64,000 nt of DNA from an uncultured Acetatifactor sp. (GTDB lineage Bacteria; Bacillota; Clostridia; Lachnospirales; Lachnospiraceae): positions 62,001 to 126,000 of the forward strand of contig CAJUSI010000098.1 in assembly GCA_910589035.1 (NCBI GenBank), read 5' to 3'. The position numbers and the translations under genes were made by a program. Below are positions 51,987 through 61,144 of this stretch, piece by piece. Under the pieces are notes generated by a model that saw nothing but the letters and a program-made list of their open reading frames with translations, did not search any database and was not told the origin of the DNA. Position 1 is the first letter of the stretch, and every line of letters starts with the position of its first letter.

Positions 51987-52690
51987 CCTCTATCCCTCAA
52001 AAACAGCAATGCCCTGTAAGCCGCCTGCTGCTCCGCCGCCTTTTTTGTCCTTCCCTCCCCCGTGCCCAGGATCTCGCTTTCCATCCGTACCGACACGCGG
52101 AACATTTTATCATGCTCCGGCCCGCTCTCCTCCAGCAGCCTGTATTCCAGCTCCTTTTTCAGCTTTCCCTGAGCCAGCTCCTGCAGATTGCTCTTGCTGT
52201 CATAAAAGAGCTGCTTGTCCTCCAGGTCGGACAGGACGAACCGATCAATGAAGTCCCTCGCCGCATCCATGCCCCCATCCAGATAAATGGCGCCGATCAC
52301 AGCCTCCATCACATCTGAAACGATGCTGTCCCGCCTGCGGCCGCCGGTATTCTCCTCTCCCCTTCCCAAAAGCATGAATTTCCCCAGCTCCAGATCCCTT
52401 GCACAGAAGGCCAGTGAAGGCTCACAGACCATGGAGGCCCGCAGCTTCGTCAGCTCTCCTTCTGACATACCCTCATGCTCCTGGAACAGAAATTCGCTGG
52501 AGACCAGCTCCAGAACTGCATCTCCAAGGAATTCCAGGCGTTCATAATTCCGGTTTTTTCGAATTTTCTGCTCATTGGTAAAGGAACTGTGGGTAATTGC
52601 CTGCTTCAGCAGGGTGCGGTCATTGAACCGGTAACCGATACGTTCCTCCAGCAGTTCCATCGTATAAGCCTTTGTTTCACCGAATGACAT
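51977..52690 (-). CDS. rnc: Ribonuclease III
   Basis: About 237 residues from MSFGETKAYTME (AGAGG site; an ATG at 52711 adds seven). Processes rRNA and double-stranded RNA. Catalytic signature ERLEFLGDAVLELV near residues 44-57, second acidic site DVMEAVIGAIYLDGG near 116-130, and a C-terminal dsRNA-binding domain (about 165-232, ending RTKKAAEQQAAYRAL). Lies between acpP and smc, a conserved order. Confidence 0.96.
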   Translation of the reverse strand: MSFGETKAYTMELLEERIGYRFNDRTLLKQAITHSSFTNEQKIRKNRNYERLEFLGDAVLELVSSEFLFQEHEGMSEGELTKLRASMVCEPSLAFCARDLELGKFMLLGRGEENTGGRRRDSIVSDVMEAVIGAIYLDGGMDAARDFIDRFVLSDLEDKQLFYDSKSNLQELAQGKLKKELEYRLLEESGPEHDKMFRVSVRMESEILGTGEGRTKKAAEQQAAYRALLFLRDRGCI

Positions 52691-52751
52691 TGGTTTTATC
52701 CTCTTTTCCATAAATTATACTAAAGGTCACTAAAGCTGCCAGGTCACCCGG

Positions 52752-52802
52752 CTCACGGGCGGAAATCGCCATGAACCAACGGTAAATTTTACCGCCCGTG
52801 AG
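52752..52802. repeat. 11-bp perfect inverted repeat upstream of rnc
   Basis: CTCACGGGCGG (52752-52762) and its complement (52792-52802) bracket 29 bp in the 230 bp acpP-rnc gap. A second stem, GAGCAGT/ACTGCTC (52887-52910), lies nearer acpP without a T run. Either could attenuate read-through or be an RNase III substrate in the rnc leader. Confidence 0.55.
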
Positions 52803-52939
52803 TATAGGAACCATTCAGAAATAACGATTCTGCGCCGCAAACGCGTCGCTTCAGCGGCAAATGCTTTCCTGTATGACAACGCAAATGAGCAGTCACACAG
52901 CGGACTGCTCGTATAAAGCCCATATAGTCTTTCCGTCTC

Positions 52940-53170
52940 TTATTCCGTCGCATTCTTGATCAATTCCACCGCTTCTCTTACGTTGGTAATTTTCTCTGCT
53001 GCCTCAGGGGGAATTTCGATATCAAACTCTTCTTCGATGCCCATAATAATCTGATATACATCCAGAGAATCAGCTCCGAGATCATCTAAAAAGGTAGATT
53101 CCATGGTAATCTCATCCACATCCACATTCAGCACCTCTGTAATTACCTTTACCAGCTTTTCTAATTCCAT
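52940..53170 (-). CDS. acpP: Acyl carrier protein
   Basis: A 76-residue acidic carrier. The phosphopantetheine-bearing Ser is in DLGADSLDVYQIIMGIEEEF (near residue 36). It holds growing acyl chains in fatty acid synthesis. It follows plsX by 18 bp. Confidence 0.97.
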   Translation of the reverse strand: MELEKLVKVITEVLNVDVDEITMESTFLDDLGADSLDVYQIIMGIEEEFDIEIPPEAAEKITNVREAVELIKNATE

Positions 53171-53188
53171 ACGGTTAACCTCCTTTCC

Positions 53189-54199
53189 CTAATCCTCAAG
53201 AACCACCTGTTCCTTGATTTTCTGATTTATCTTCTGTTCCTTAAATGCAATGCATTGCAGAATAGAATTCTTAATTTCAACGGACTTGCTGCTTCCGTGT
53301 GTCTTGACCACCAATCCGTTCAGACCAAGCAGGGGCGCGCCGCCGTATTCCTCCGTGCTGAAATCCTTCAAAGTCTGCTTTAACGCAGGCTTCACCAGCA
53401 GGGCGCCGATCCTGCTCTTAAAGGAGCTCATCATGCCTGCCTTAATCTTCCTGATCAGAGCGTCGCTGACTCCCTCCATCATCTTCAGGATCACATTGCC
53501 TACAAAAGCCTCGCATACAAGCACATCCGCCGCTCCCATGGGGACATCCCGCGCCTCAATGTTGCCGACGAAATTGATCTCCGGGCAATTGTGCAGAAGG
53601 GGGTAGGTTTCCTTTGTCAGGGCATTGCCCTTCTCCTCCTCCACGCCGATATTCACCAGACCAACCCGTGGATTCTTCACACCGATCACGCTTTCCATAT
53701 AGACGCTCCCCATCTTGGCAAACTGCAGAAGCTGAGAAGGCCTTGCATCCACATTCGCTCCGCAGTCCAGCAGGAGACTCACGCCGTTGATATTGGGAAC
53801 AACAGGCGCAAGGGGCGGTCTCTCCACACCCTTAATGCGTCCCACAATGATCTGTCCTCCCACCAGAACCGCACCCGTGCTTCCCGCGGACACAAGAGCA
53901 TCGCAGGATCCGTCCTTCACCAGGTACATGCATTTGACCAGGGAGGATTCCTTCTTCTTGCGGATCGCCATTACGGGAGGTTCGCCCGTCTCTATCACCT
54001 CATCTGCGTGTATGACCTCCAGGCGCTCCACATCATAATTATATTTCTTCAGCTCTTCCTTTATCACGGGCTCCCGGCCTACAAGAAATACCTTCACCCT
54101 CTTATCCGCATTTACAGCCTCCGCCGCGCCCTTTACCACTTCTCCAGGCGCATTATCACCGCCCATGGCATCCACGGCCACATTCACTATCTCAGCCAT
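53189..54199 (-). CDS. plsX: Phosphate acyltransferase PlsX
   Basis: A 336-residue enzyme that makes acyl-phosphate from acyl-ACP for PlsY (14498). Signatures: VAVDAMGGDNAPGEVVKGA at the N-terminus, SAGSTGAVLVGG near residue 105, EGNALTKETYPLL near 192, and GGAPLLGLNG near 287. First gene of the plsX-acpP-rnc-smc-ftsY series. Confidence 0.97.
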   Translation of the reverse strand: MAEIVNVAVDAMGGDNAPGEVVKGAAEAVNADKRVKVFLVGREPVIKEELKKYNYDVERLEVIHADEVIETGEPPVMAIRKKKESSLVKCMYLVKDGSCDALVSAGSTGAVLVGGQIIVGRIKGVERPPLAPVVPNINGVSLLLDCGANVDARPSQLLQFAKMGSVYMESVIGVKNPRVGLVNIGVEEEKGNALTKETYPLLHNCPEINFVGNIEARDVPMGAADVLVCEAFVGNVILKMMEGVSDALIRKIKAGMMSSFKSRIGALLVKPALKQTLKDFSTEEYGGAPLLGLNGLVVKTHGSSKSVEIKNSILQCIAFKEQKINQKIKEQVVLED

Positions 54200-54249
54200 C
54201 TCTTTCCCTCTTTGTCGCTCTCACAGTGTCGTACTTTACTTCCTATCTT

Positions 54250-54278
54250 ACTATAATGTAATCTTAAGGAAAAATCAA
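54250..54278 (-). promoter_or_regulatory. Promoter of the plsX-acpP operon
   Basis: On the minus strand TTGATT (54273-54278), 17 bp, TATAGT (54250-54255), about 50 bp ahead of plsX. Confidence 0.75.
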
Positions 54279-54292
54279 GAAAATTTTTACAT

Positions 54293-54320
54293 AAGAAAAG
54301 GACGTCCCCGGGAACGCCCT
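54293..54320 (-). terminator. Terminator after the rpmF segment
   Basis: On the minus strand AGGGCGT...ACGTCCT forms a GC-rich stem followed by TTTTCTT. It separates yceD-rpmF from plsX. Confidence 0.75.
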
Positions 54321-54330
54321 ATCTCAATCC

Positions 54331-54440
54331 TTATACCAAATCAAATGCACAGCCGCAGGCAGCGCAATATCTGACCCTTACAGAAAACGGAATTACCCTG
54401 TCCCCACAATCCCCGGCCGGCTGCGGCTTCCGGAAATCAG
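54331..54440 (-). pseudogene. Zinc-ribbon-like open segment directly after rpmF
   Basis: In the frame +1 to rpmF, an open segment reads ...CGDRVIPFSVRVRYCAACGC, then FDLV-stop. The C-x-x-C-G knuckle and length suggest a small zinc-ribbon protein or domain, but no start codon or ribosome site is visible and the first cysteine of the expected leading pair is missing. It may be a relic. Confidence 0.35.
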
Positions 54441-54616
54441 TCTACGCTGACAACCTGCTTTTTGTTATAAGAACCACAGGCCTTGCATACTCTGTGAGGT
54501 ACCATAAGAGCGCCGCATTTGCTGCACTTTACCAGAGTGGGAGCGGTCATTTTCCAGTTCGCTCTTCTCTTATCCCTTCTGCTTTTGGAAGATTTATTCT
54601 TAGGACAAATAGACAT
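54437..54616 (-). CDS. rpmF: 50S ribosomal protein L32
   Basis: A 59-residue protein starting MSICPKNKSSKSRRDKRRAN, with the zinc-binding Cys pairs CSKCG and CKACG. A perfect AAGGAGG precedes the ATG. It follows yceD by two bases, the standard pair. Not long enough to be noticed by length alone, but unmistakable in sequence. Confidence 0.97.
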   Translation of the reverse strand: MSICPKNKSSKSRRDKRRANWKMTAPTLVKCSKCGALMVPHRVCKACGSYNKKQVVSVD

Positions 54617-54618
54617 TG

Positions 54619-55137
54619 TTACACCTCCTTATTCTTGTTAAAAATATCCTGTATCACTGCCATACGTGGATCCGGTACGAAAGTGTCACATCCGCATTCC
54701 CCGCGATTCAGATTCTGCCCGCAGACAGGGCAAATCCCTCTGCAGTCTTCCCTGCACAGAATCTTCGCAGGCCAGTTCATAAAAATCTCATCGTGCACGA
54801 AGGCCTCCACGTCCAGCTCACAGTCCACGCCAAGCTCCGATTCTCCGGCTTCCTCGTCCTCCGTCCCCGGAGCGCTGACCGTCCTTTCAAAGCTTAACTT
54901 CAGCTCTGTAACCGTCTCCTCAAGGCAGCGGTCACAGCTTGTCTGAAAGGCCAGACTCACATTTCCTGCAATCCTGGCTTTGCCGTCTCCTGCATTCGCG
55001 CAAGTAAGAAATACGGGAGACGCCGAAATAATCTCATAGCTTCCCGTCCCGCTCTCAAAGCACTTCATCACAAGGGGTATCTCCCTTGTGATCTTCATGC
55101 CTTCATTTCTCAGTACATCGGTTAAGTCTATCAGCAT
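54619..55137 (-). CDS. YceD/DUF177-family protein
   Basis: A 172-residue protein encoded with rpmF; in plants and bacteria the family is linked to 23S rRNA metabolism. A cysteine motif (CDRCLEE) and a second (LCREDCRGICPVCGQNL) suggest zinc binding. The C-terminal FVPDPRMAVIQDIF is conserved. Confidence 0.93.
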   Translation of the reverse strand: MLIDLTDVLRNEGMKITREIPLVMKCFESGTGSYEIISASPVFLTCANAGDGKARIAGNVSLAFQTSCDRCLEETVTELKLSFERTVSAPGTEDEEAGESELGVDCELDVEAFVHDEIFMNWPAKILCREDCRGICPVCGQNLNRGECGCDTFVPDPRMAVIQDIFNKNKEV

Positions 55138-55308
55138 AACTGCTCCTCTGCATCCCCTGGTACAGGCCGCATCCGCAATGAGAATCCGCCCTCTTCACAT
55201 ACTCTTTGATTATAATCTGGAAAATCCTGTTTGTCAACCATAATTTTCGGGTTTTTGCACGTATAATTTTCGGATTCTGCACCGTAACTCTCGGGTTTTG
55301 GGTCCAGT

Positions 55309-56640
55309 TTAATTTTCAGGCTTTTGCGCCGGCTTTTTCACCAGAAAGGGCAGCTCATACAGCAGCATCGCCCCCCAGCCGGCCAGGTATGCCCAGGGAA
55401 GGGCCGACATTCCCATATCGGCGCCGTAAACAAGCAGGAAACATGCCAGGACGCGGACTCCCATGTTGATCAGGCTGCTCCACAGCGTAATTTTCAGATC
55501 GCCCATTCCGCGGAAATACCCCTGAACGCCGTTGGTGACGGCGGGGACAATATACATGAAAGCGATCAGATGCAGATACTCCTCCCCCATCCTGATGGTC
55601 GCCTCGTCATATGTAAAAAGCCTCATGACCGGATTGGCAAAAGCAAGAATTAATCCGCCCAAAACCACGCCGTAGGCAGCCTCCATATACATTCCAACCC
55701 GAAACGCTTCTCTGACACGTTTCCGTTCTCCTGCCCCCCGGTTCTGCGCCATGACGCCGGTCATGGCATGTCCAATATTCTGTTCTGGAATATACGCGAA
55801 ATCATCAACCCGGTTGATGGCGTTAAAAGCTGCAGACGCGGTCACGCCCATGGTGTTTACGATTCCCTGGATCCCCAGCTTCCCAAGCTGTACGGTGGAC
55901 TGCTGCAGCGCGCTGACGAAGCCGTACTGCACCGTGTCCTTCAGAAGCTTCCTGTCAAAGCACAGCCACTGCTTCCCCAAATCCAGCAGAGGAACTTTCC
56001 TTTTGATATACATCCAGCACAGCAGGCAGCTGACAGCCTCGCTCAGCACGGTGCTTACGGCGCATCCCACCGTTCCCATGGAAAAAAGCACGACGAATAT
56101 CAGATCTCCGAATATATTGATCACAGCGCTGATTCCCAGAAAATACAGAGGAGACCTGCTGTCGCCCAAAGCCCTCAGAATGCTGGCAAAAAAATTATAC
56201 AGGAAGCTGAAGCTCAGACCGCACAGGATAATTCTGAGATATACGGCCGCCTCTTTTCGGATACCCGGGTCTATCCGCAGAATGCTCAGGAAAACGGACG
56301 CCAGGGGCAGGAAAAGCAAAGTAACTGCCAGGGAAAAGACAATCCCGGAAATCATTGCCGTACTGATCTGGCGCTTCAGCACATCGTATTTCTTTGCCCC
56401 GTACAGGGCTCCTGTCAGGACGCCGGCTCCCAGGCATATCCCCTGTGTAAACAGAATGACCAGCGTCATCAGAGGGTTCCCTGTCCCCACCGCCGCCAGA
56501 GCTTCTTTTCCCACATACTGTCCCACAATGATACTGTCCACCGCATTGTAGGTTAACTGCAGCAGATTCCCCAGTATCAGCGGAATTGTGAATTTGATAA
56601 TGAGCGGCGCAATGGCGCCCTTTGTCATGTCCTTCGTCAT
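55309..56640 (-). CDS. MATE family efflux transporter
   Basis: About 443 residues from MTKDMTKGAIAPLI (GGGGGG site); an upstream ATG at 56700 would add 20 unconserved residues. Twelve membrane segments in two halves; typical NLLQLTYNAVDSIIVGQYVG near residue 25-45. Exports cationic drugs or other small molecules using Na+ or H+. The end reads into a Lys/Pro tail. Confidence 0.94.
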   Translation of the reverse strand: MTKDMTKGAIAPLIIKFTIPLILGNLLQLTYNAVDSIIVGQYVGKEALAAVGTGNPLMTLVILFTQGICLGAGVLTGALYGAKKYDVLKRQISTAMISGIVFSLAVTLLFLPLASVFLSILRIDPGIRKEAAVYLRIILCGLSFSFLYNFFASILRALGDSRSPLYFLGISAVINIFGDLIFVVLFSMGTVGCAVSTVLSEAVSCLLCWMYIKRKVPLLDLGKQWLCFDRKLLKDTVQYGFVSALQQSTVQLGKLGIQGIVNTMGVTASAAFNAINRVDDFAYIPEQNIGHAMTGVMAQNRGAGERKRVREAFRVGMYMEAAYGVVLGGLILAFANPVMRLFTYDEATIRMGEEYLHLIAFMYIVPAVTNGVQGYFRGMGDLKITLWSSLINMGVRVLACFLLVYGADMGMSALPWAYLAGWGAMLLYELPFLVKKPAQKPEN

Positions 56641-56826
56641 ATCCGTCCCCCCGTTTTCCCCCCGTTCCTCCCGCACATATTCCCCGTCCATCCCGCACAA
56701 TGAACCGGACGCCGTGCCTGCACGGGCAAAAGGCCGTTTGAAATCTCATTTCCCCAAAGCAAAAGGACTGGGAAAACCAATCCTTTCACTGTCGCTGCTA
56801 TTCAACGCCGATCCCGGCAAAATCAA

Positions 56827-56902
56827 TTATAATTCGCCGTCGATTAATTCCACCCTTTGTCCATCCGGCAGATTGTAAATGTCGTCGATTGTATAATATT
56901 CT
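56827..56902 (-). pseudogene. N-terminal fragment of a Uma2-family gene
   Basis: The minus strand reads EYYTIDDIYNLPDGQRVELI then DGEL-stop, the characteristic start of Uma2 proteins (T-x-x-D-Y-x-x-L-P ... E-L-I-D-G-E). A stop precedes it and another ends it after 24 codons. The C-terminal fragment at 14151-14408 could come from a sister gene. The remaining intergenic 56641-57005 shows nothing else. Confidence 0.65.
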
Positions 56903-57005
56903 AACTATCTTACCGCATCCATTCTATAAACCGCCTTTCTGCAAAAAGCGCCGGGCTGTGTGGAAACCAGGACCACAATTATGCTGCGCCTATAATTTTG
57001 TTTGC

Positions 57006-57052
57006 AAAAAAATCGCCTGAACCGATGACTTTCCGGTTTCTGAGCGATTTTT
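57006..57052 (-). terminator. Terminator after tRNA-Leu
   Basis: AAAAATCGC (57008-57016) pairs with GCGATTTTT (57044-57052), with an inner GAACCG/CGGTTTC stem; the minus strand ends in a T run. Confidence 0.85.
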
Positions 57053-57057
57053 GATAC

Positions 57058-57140
57058 TGCCGGCAGCGGGACTTGAACCCGCACGTGGTTGCCCACAACA
57101 GATTTTGAGTCTGCCTCGTCTGCCATTCCGACACGCCGGC
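57058..57140 (-). tRNA. tRNA-Leu (anticodon CAA)
   Basis: An 83-nt cloverleaf. Acceptor GCCGGCG pairs with TGCCGGC, discriminator A; anticodon loop CTCAAAA gives CAA; long variable arm as in class II tRNAs; T loop GGTTCAAGTCC. CCA is not encoded. A terminator follows. Confidence 0.95.
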
Positions 57141-57307
57141 TTTCTATTCTGTCCCGGAGGATCCATCCCCCGCAACAAAATAAAGTTTAACACATATTGG
57201 CTTGCTTGACAAGTGGTAATTTCAATAACTTCTATCCAGTAATAAATTGTTCAGATAATGTCTTCTCTCACCTGCTAACTTCATTAATCGGGTTCCTCCC
57301 CTCCGCC

Positions 57308-58360
57308 CTACCGGTACTCCATCTCCACCTTCACATGATTCCCCTTCAGGGTTACGGTGGCCATGCTTCCCACCACCAGGGGCATCATGGGGCTGAGATG
57401 CCCGATATCCAGATCCATGAGCACAGGGACATGATACTTTGCAGCCACAGCCAGCACTGCCTGGCAGGCATCCAGCCCCATCATGGGCTGCCCGTTCAGC
57501 GGCCTGCCGAAGAGAAATCCCCTGACATGCCGAAACCACCCGGCCTGCTCCATCTGCCACATGGCCCGGCGGATGGACATCACATTCAGGTCGCAGGCCT
57601 CCAGCATCCACAGGATGCCGTCCTCCCTGTACTTTTCACAAAATGCCGCCGTGCCGTCATACCCTGTGCCCAGGAGATTCACCAGGCAATCCATGCAGCC
57701 GCCCAGCAGCCTGCCTGTGACGCTTAAGCTTATCCCCGCCCCGCCGGGGTTCTCCGTCATTTTTTCCCCGTTATACACCTTCAGGGCCAGGGGTTCCGTC
57801 ACATGGTAAGGCGCCAGCGGATTATCCTCGTCCTTCAGAGATTCCTTCTCCCACAGAGGATAGCTTTCCATGGCCCTTTTTTCTCCCTTGAGCAGCATAT
57901 AGGCATCCTGAATAGAAGCATGCCAGGGTTCCATGCCGAAGGAGGACGCACAGGGACCGTAAACCGCCGCGGTGTCGCACAGGGTCACCAACGGATAAAT
58001 GAGATTCGTATTGTCGGAATAGCCCATGAACCACTTCGGTTCCGCCTCCGCCAGCTTTCCAAAATCCACATAGGGCAGAATTTCGCACATCAGTTCGCCC
58101 CCGCCGCAGGAAATCAGCACATCCGCTTCCCCCGACAGAAACATATCCATCACCTCCTGCCCGCAGGCAGCCGGCGTATTGCTGATGCCCACTCCCTCCC
58201 CAGCGTAGCAATTGGGTCCGAACACCTGCCGGTATCCCATGGCCTTCCACTTCTCCGACGCATGATTGAATGCGGAAAAATAAGGTTCCGTATTACAGCC
58301 AAAGGAGGGGGCCAGAAAACCGATGGCGCCGCCCTCCGGTAAAAATTTCGGGTATCTCAT
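57308..58360 (-). CDS. S66 family peptidase (LD-carboxypeptidase/MccF-like)
   Basis: A 350-residue serine peptidase. The nucleophile elbow GYSDNTNL (near residue 113), a Glu in MLEACDLN and the His in DLDIGHLSPM form the S66 triad. Family members trim murein tetrapeptides or cleave microcin C and related conjugates; sequence length fits the MccF-like branch. It lies between tRNA-Leu and lysA. Confidence 0.9.
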   Translation of the reverse strand: MRYPKFLPEGGAIGFLAPSFGCNTEPYFSAFNHASEKWKAMGYRQVFGPNCYAGEGVGISNTPAACGQEVMDMFLSGEADVLISCGGGELMCEILPYVDFGKLAEAEPKWFMGYSDNTNLIYPLVTLCDTAAVYGPCASSFGMEPWHASIQDAYMLLKGEKRAMESYPLWEKESLKDEDNPLAPYHVTEPLALKVYNGEKMTENPGGAGISLSVTGRLLGGCMDCLVNLLGTGYDGTAAFCEKYREDGILWMLEACDLNVMSIRRAMWQMEQAGWFRHVRGFLFGRPLNGQPMMGLDACQAVLAVAAKYHVPVLMDLDIGHLSPMMPLVVGSMATVTLKGNHVKVEMEYR

Positions 58361-58441
58361 TGTAATCTCCTCAAACTATCCTAATAGTAAGCGGCCTGAA
58401 TTTCTTTTCTTTGACATACAATATGGATTGCGATTGCATCT

Positions 58442-59722
58442 TTATACTCTATCCGAAAGCAGCCTGTCATAAATCTCAAATCCATCAAAAGTGGCAAAGT
58501 AATCTGCCGGAGTCTCCGCCCGCCGGATCAGTTCCGCCTCCCCGTTCTCACGGAGCAGAAGCTCTGCGGACCGCAGCTTCCCATTGTAATTGTATCCCAT
58601 GGAAAAGCCGTGGGCTCCGGTATCGTGGATGGCAAGGTAATCCCCTGTCTCCACTGCGGGAAGCATTCTGTCGATTGCAAATTTATCATTATTCTCGCAC
58701 AGAGACCCCACCACATCATATTTGTGATCGCAGATCTCCTCTTCCTTTCCCAGTACGGTAATATGATGGTAAGCGCCGTACATGGCCGGACGCATCAGGT
58801 TCACCGCACAGGCGTCCACCCCCAGATATTCCTTGTGGGTGTGCTTCTGGTGAATTACCTTTGTGACCAGGTGCCCGTAGGGTCCCATCATAAAGCGCCC
58901 AAGCTCTGTATACACGGCCACATCCCCCATCCCTGCGGGAACCAGTACCTCCTCATACACCTTTCTCACGCTCTCCCCTATGACTCTGATATCATTGGGC
59001 TCCTGATCGGGGCGATAGGGTATACCGATTCCCCCGGACAGATTGACAAAAGCAATATGTGCCCCCGTCTCCCTGTGCAGCTCCACAGCCAGCTCAAAAA
59101 GCTGCCTTGCAAGCGTGGGGTAATATTCGTTGGTTACCGTATTGCTGGCCAGAAAAGCGTGAATGCCGAAGCGCTCCACACCCTTTGCTTTCAGAATCCG
59201 GAATCCCTCAAACATCTGCTCCCTGGTAAAGCCGTATTTCGCATCGCCGGGATTGTCCATGATATCCGTTCCCATGGAAAAATATCCGCCGGGGTTAAAG
59301 CGGCAGCTCAAGGTCTTTGGCAGATATCCCAATGTCCGCTCCAGGAAATCGATATGCGTAATATCGTCCAGATTGATGGTGGCGCCCAGCTTTGCCGCCA
59401 GCACATATTCCTCTTCCGGCGTGTCATTGGAGGAAAACATAATATCCTCCCCTCTGATTCCCACCGCCTGGCTGAGCATCAGTTCCGTATAGGAAGAACA
59501 GTCGCAGCCGCAGCCGCATTCCTTCAATATATTGATCAGGAACGGATTGGGCGTCGCCTTTACCGCGAAAAACTCCCTGTACCCCTTGTTCCAGGAAAAT
59601 GCCTCCTTTAATGCCCTTGCATTTTCGCGGATCCCCCTCTCGTCATAAATATGAAAAGGGGTGGGATATGTCTTGACAATCTCTTCTATCTGTTCCTTCG
59701 TTACAAACGCTTTTTTCTCCAT
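58442..59722 (-). CDS. lysA: Diaminopimelate decarboxylase
   Basis: A 426-residue PLP enzyme that makes lysine from meso-DAP. PLP-Lys in FFAVKATPNP near residue 54; phosphate and DAP motifs NLSGGIGIPYRPDQ near 226, and CENNDKFA with C-terminal DTGAHGFSMGYNYNGK. Placed beside ddh, which makes meso-DAP. No lysine riboswitch is seen upstream. Confidence 0.95.
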   Translation of the reverse strand: MEKKAFVTKEQIEEIVKTYPTPFHIYDERGIRENARALKEAFSWNKGYREFFAVKATPNPFLINILKECGCGCDCSSYTELMLSQAVGIRGEDIMFSSNDTPEEEYVLAAKLGATINLDDITHIDFLERTLGYLPKTLSCRFNPGGYFSMGTDIMDNPGDAKYGFTREQMFEGFRILKAKGVERFGIHAFLASNTVTNEYYPTLARQLFELAVELHRETGAHIAFVNLSGGIGIPYRPDQEPNDIRVIGESVRKVYEEVLVPAGMGDVAVYTELGRFMMGPYGHLVTKVIHQKHTHKEYLGVDACAVNLMRPAMYGAYHHITVLGKEEEICDHKYDVVGSLCENNDKFAIDRMLPAVETGDYLAIHDTGAHGFSMGYNYNGKLRSAELLLRENGEAELIRRAETPADYFATFDGFEIYDRLLSDRV

Positions 59723-59910
59723 TTAATGTTCATGCCCTTCTGTAATGTTCATGCCTTTTCGCAGCCTGCCGTCTGAATGCCGCAGCCTCTCCTTTTTGCA
59801 GAATTCCCGCTCTGAAGACTTTTCTCTGCATTCCTTCCTTCAATAAACTCAACCCGAATTCCAGAGTTTCAGGAGTGCCTGCAAATTACTTCGCAAAGCA
59901 AATAATTTAT

Positions 59911-60900
59911 TCAGAGCAGCCTGCTGCGCATCTCCTCCGCCGTCATAGGGCTGAGGTATGCCGGCGCAACGTCAAACACGGTCTTGCAGCCCTTCATACC
60001 TTCCCTGTTCATGCGATAAGCCGCTCTGGCATAGGCAGTCAGCACACAGGCCGTAAATTCAGGATTGGAATCCAGCTTCAGGCTGTACTCGATCACATGA
60101 TTATGCTCTCCGTCCGCTCCCGTCCGTCCGGTTCTCAGCACAAATCCTCCATGAGGAATTCCCGCATGTTCCCGCTCCAGCTCTTCCTCCGTAATGAAAT
60201 GAACCGTGGTATCATACTCCGCAAAATAATTGGGCATGGTCTTGATTTCCTTTTCAATCCAGGCCTTATCAGCTCCTTCTTCCGCCACCACAAAGCATTC
60301 TCTGGTATGCTTCTGCCTGGTGGTCAGTTCCGGATTCTCACAGGCGCGCACGGATTCCAGGGCGGATTCCACAGGAATGGTGTACTGCTTCGCGTTTTTC
60401 ACTCCGGGAATTCTCCGAACGGCATCTGAATGTCCCTGGCTGACTCCCCTGCCCCAGAAGGTATAGTCCTTTCCCTCCGGCAGAACGGAAGCCGCATAGA
60501 GCCTGTTCAAAGAAAACATTCCCGGATCCCAGCCCACGGAGATCATGGCAACCTTTCCGCCCTCAAGGGCAGCCCTGTCCACATTTGCGAAATGCTCCGG
60601 AATCCTGGCATGGGTATCAAAGCTGTCAACCACATTAAAATACCTTGCATACTCCGGCGTCTGTTCCGGAAGATCCGTTGCGGAACCTCCGCACAGCATA
60701 AGTACATCTATCTCTTCCTTCCTCTTCAGCAGCTCTTCCGCAGAATATACGGGCACACCGCTGACCGTCTTCACGGTCTCCGGCGCTCTCCTGGTGAACA
60801 CTGCCTTCAGCTCCATATCCCCGTTTCGGCGTACGGCGCACTCGATTCCCCTTCCCAGATTTCCATACCCCATTATCGCAATTCTGATCTTTGTATCCAT
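59911..60900 (-). CDS. ddh: meso-Diaminopimelate dehydrogenase
   Basis: About 329 residues from MDTKIRIAIMGYGNLG. Makes meso-DAP directly from tetrahydrodipicolinate, ammonia and NADPH, bypassing the succinyl or acetyl branches. Nucleotide site GYGNLGRGIE; CGGSATDLPEQ and GWDPGMFSLNR are family signatures. Upstream ATG at 60918 is possible. Tandem 35-bp repeats lie upstream. Confidence 0.96.
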   Translation of the reverse strand: MDTKIRIAIMGYGNLGRGIECAVRRNGDMELKAVFTRRAPETVKTVSGVPVYSAEELLKRKEEIDVLMLCGGSATDLPEQTPEYARYFNVVDSFDTHARIPEHFANVDRAALEGGKVAMISVGWDPGMFSLNRLYAASVLPEGKDYTFWGRGVSQGHSDAVRRIPGVKNAKQYTIPVESALESVRACENPELTTRQKHTRECFVVAEEGADKAWIEKEIKTMPNYFAEYDTTVHFITEEELEREHAGIPHGGFVLRTGRTGADGEHNHVIEYSLKLDSNPEFTACVLTAYARAAYRMNREGMKGCKTVFDVAPAYLSPMTAEEMRSRLL

Positions 60901-61004
60901 CTTTCCTCGTTTCCGCATGTACCTGCGGGCTCACCATGCCCGGGCACATGCCTTTTTTATTTCTGCCCGATCTGCCGCCCCTGCCGTTTTCCGCTCCGGT
61001 CCGG

Positions 61005-61110
61005 GGCTGCTTCCTTTGTAACTTCCCATCGCCAGTTCAGGACTGCTCCTTTACAGCTTCCCATCGCCAGTTCAGGACTGCTCCTTTACAGCCTCTCATC
61101 TCCGGCTCGG
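61005..61110. repeat. Three tandem ~35-bp repeats between ung and ddh
   Basis: GACTGCTCCTTTACAGC plus TTCCCATCGCCAGTTCAG recurs at 61041-61075, imperfectly at 61005-61040 and, more diverged, at 61076-61110. The block lies in the leader of ddh (minus strand). Confidence 0.75.
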
Positions 61111-61144
61111 GCTATCTCTGTCGGATTTCGACTCCGGCGCTATC

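Noticed and set aside
59723..59910. Lysine riboswitch ahead of lysA
   Set aside because: The gap is short and lacks the conserved lysine-element blocks; no terminator-antiterminator pair is visible.
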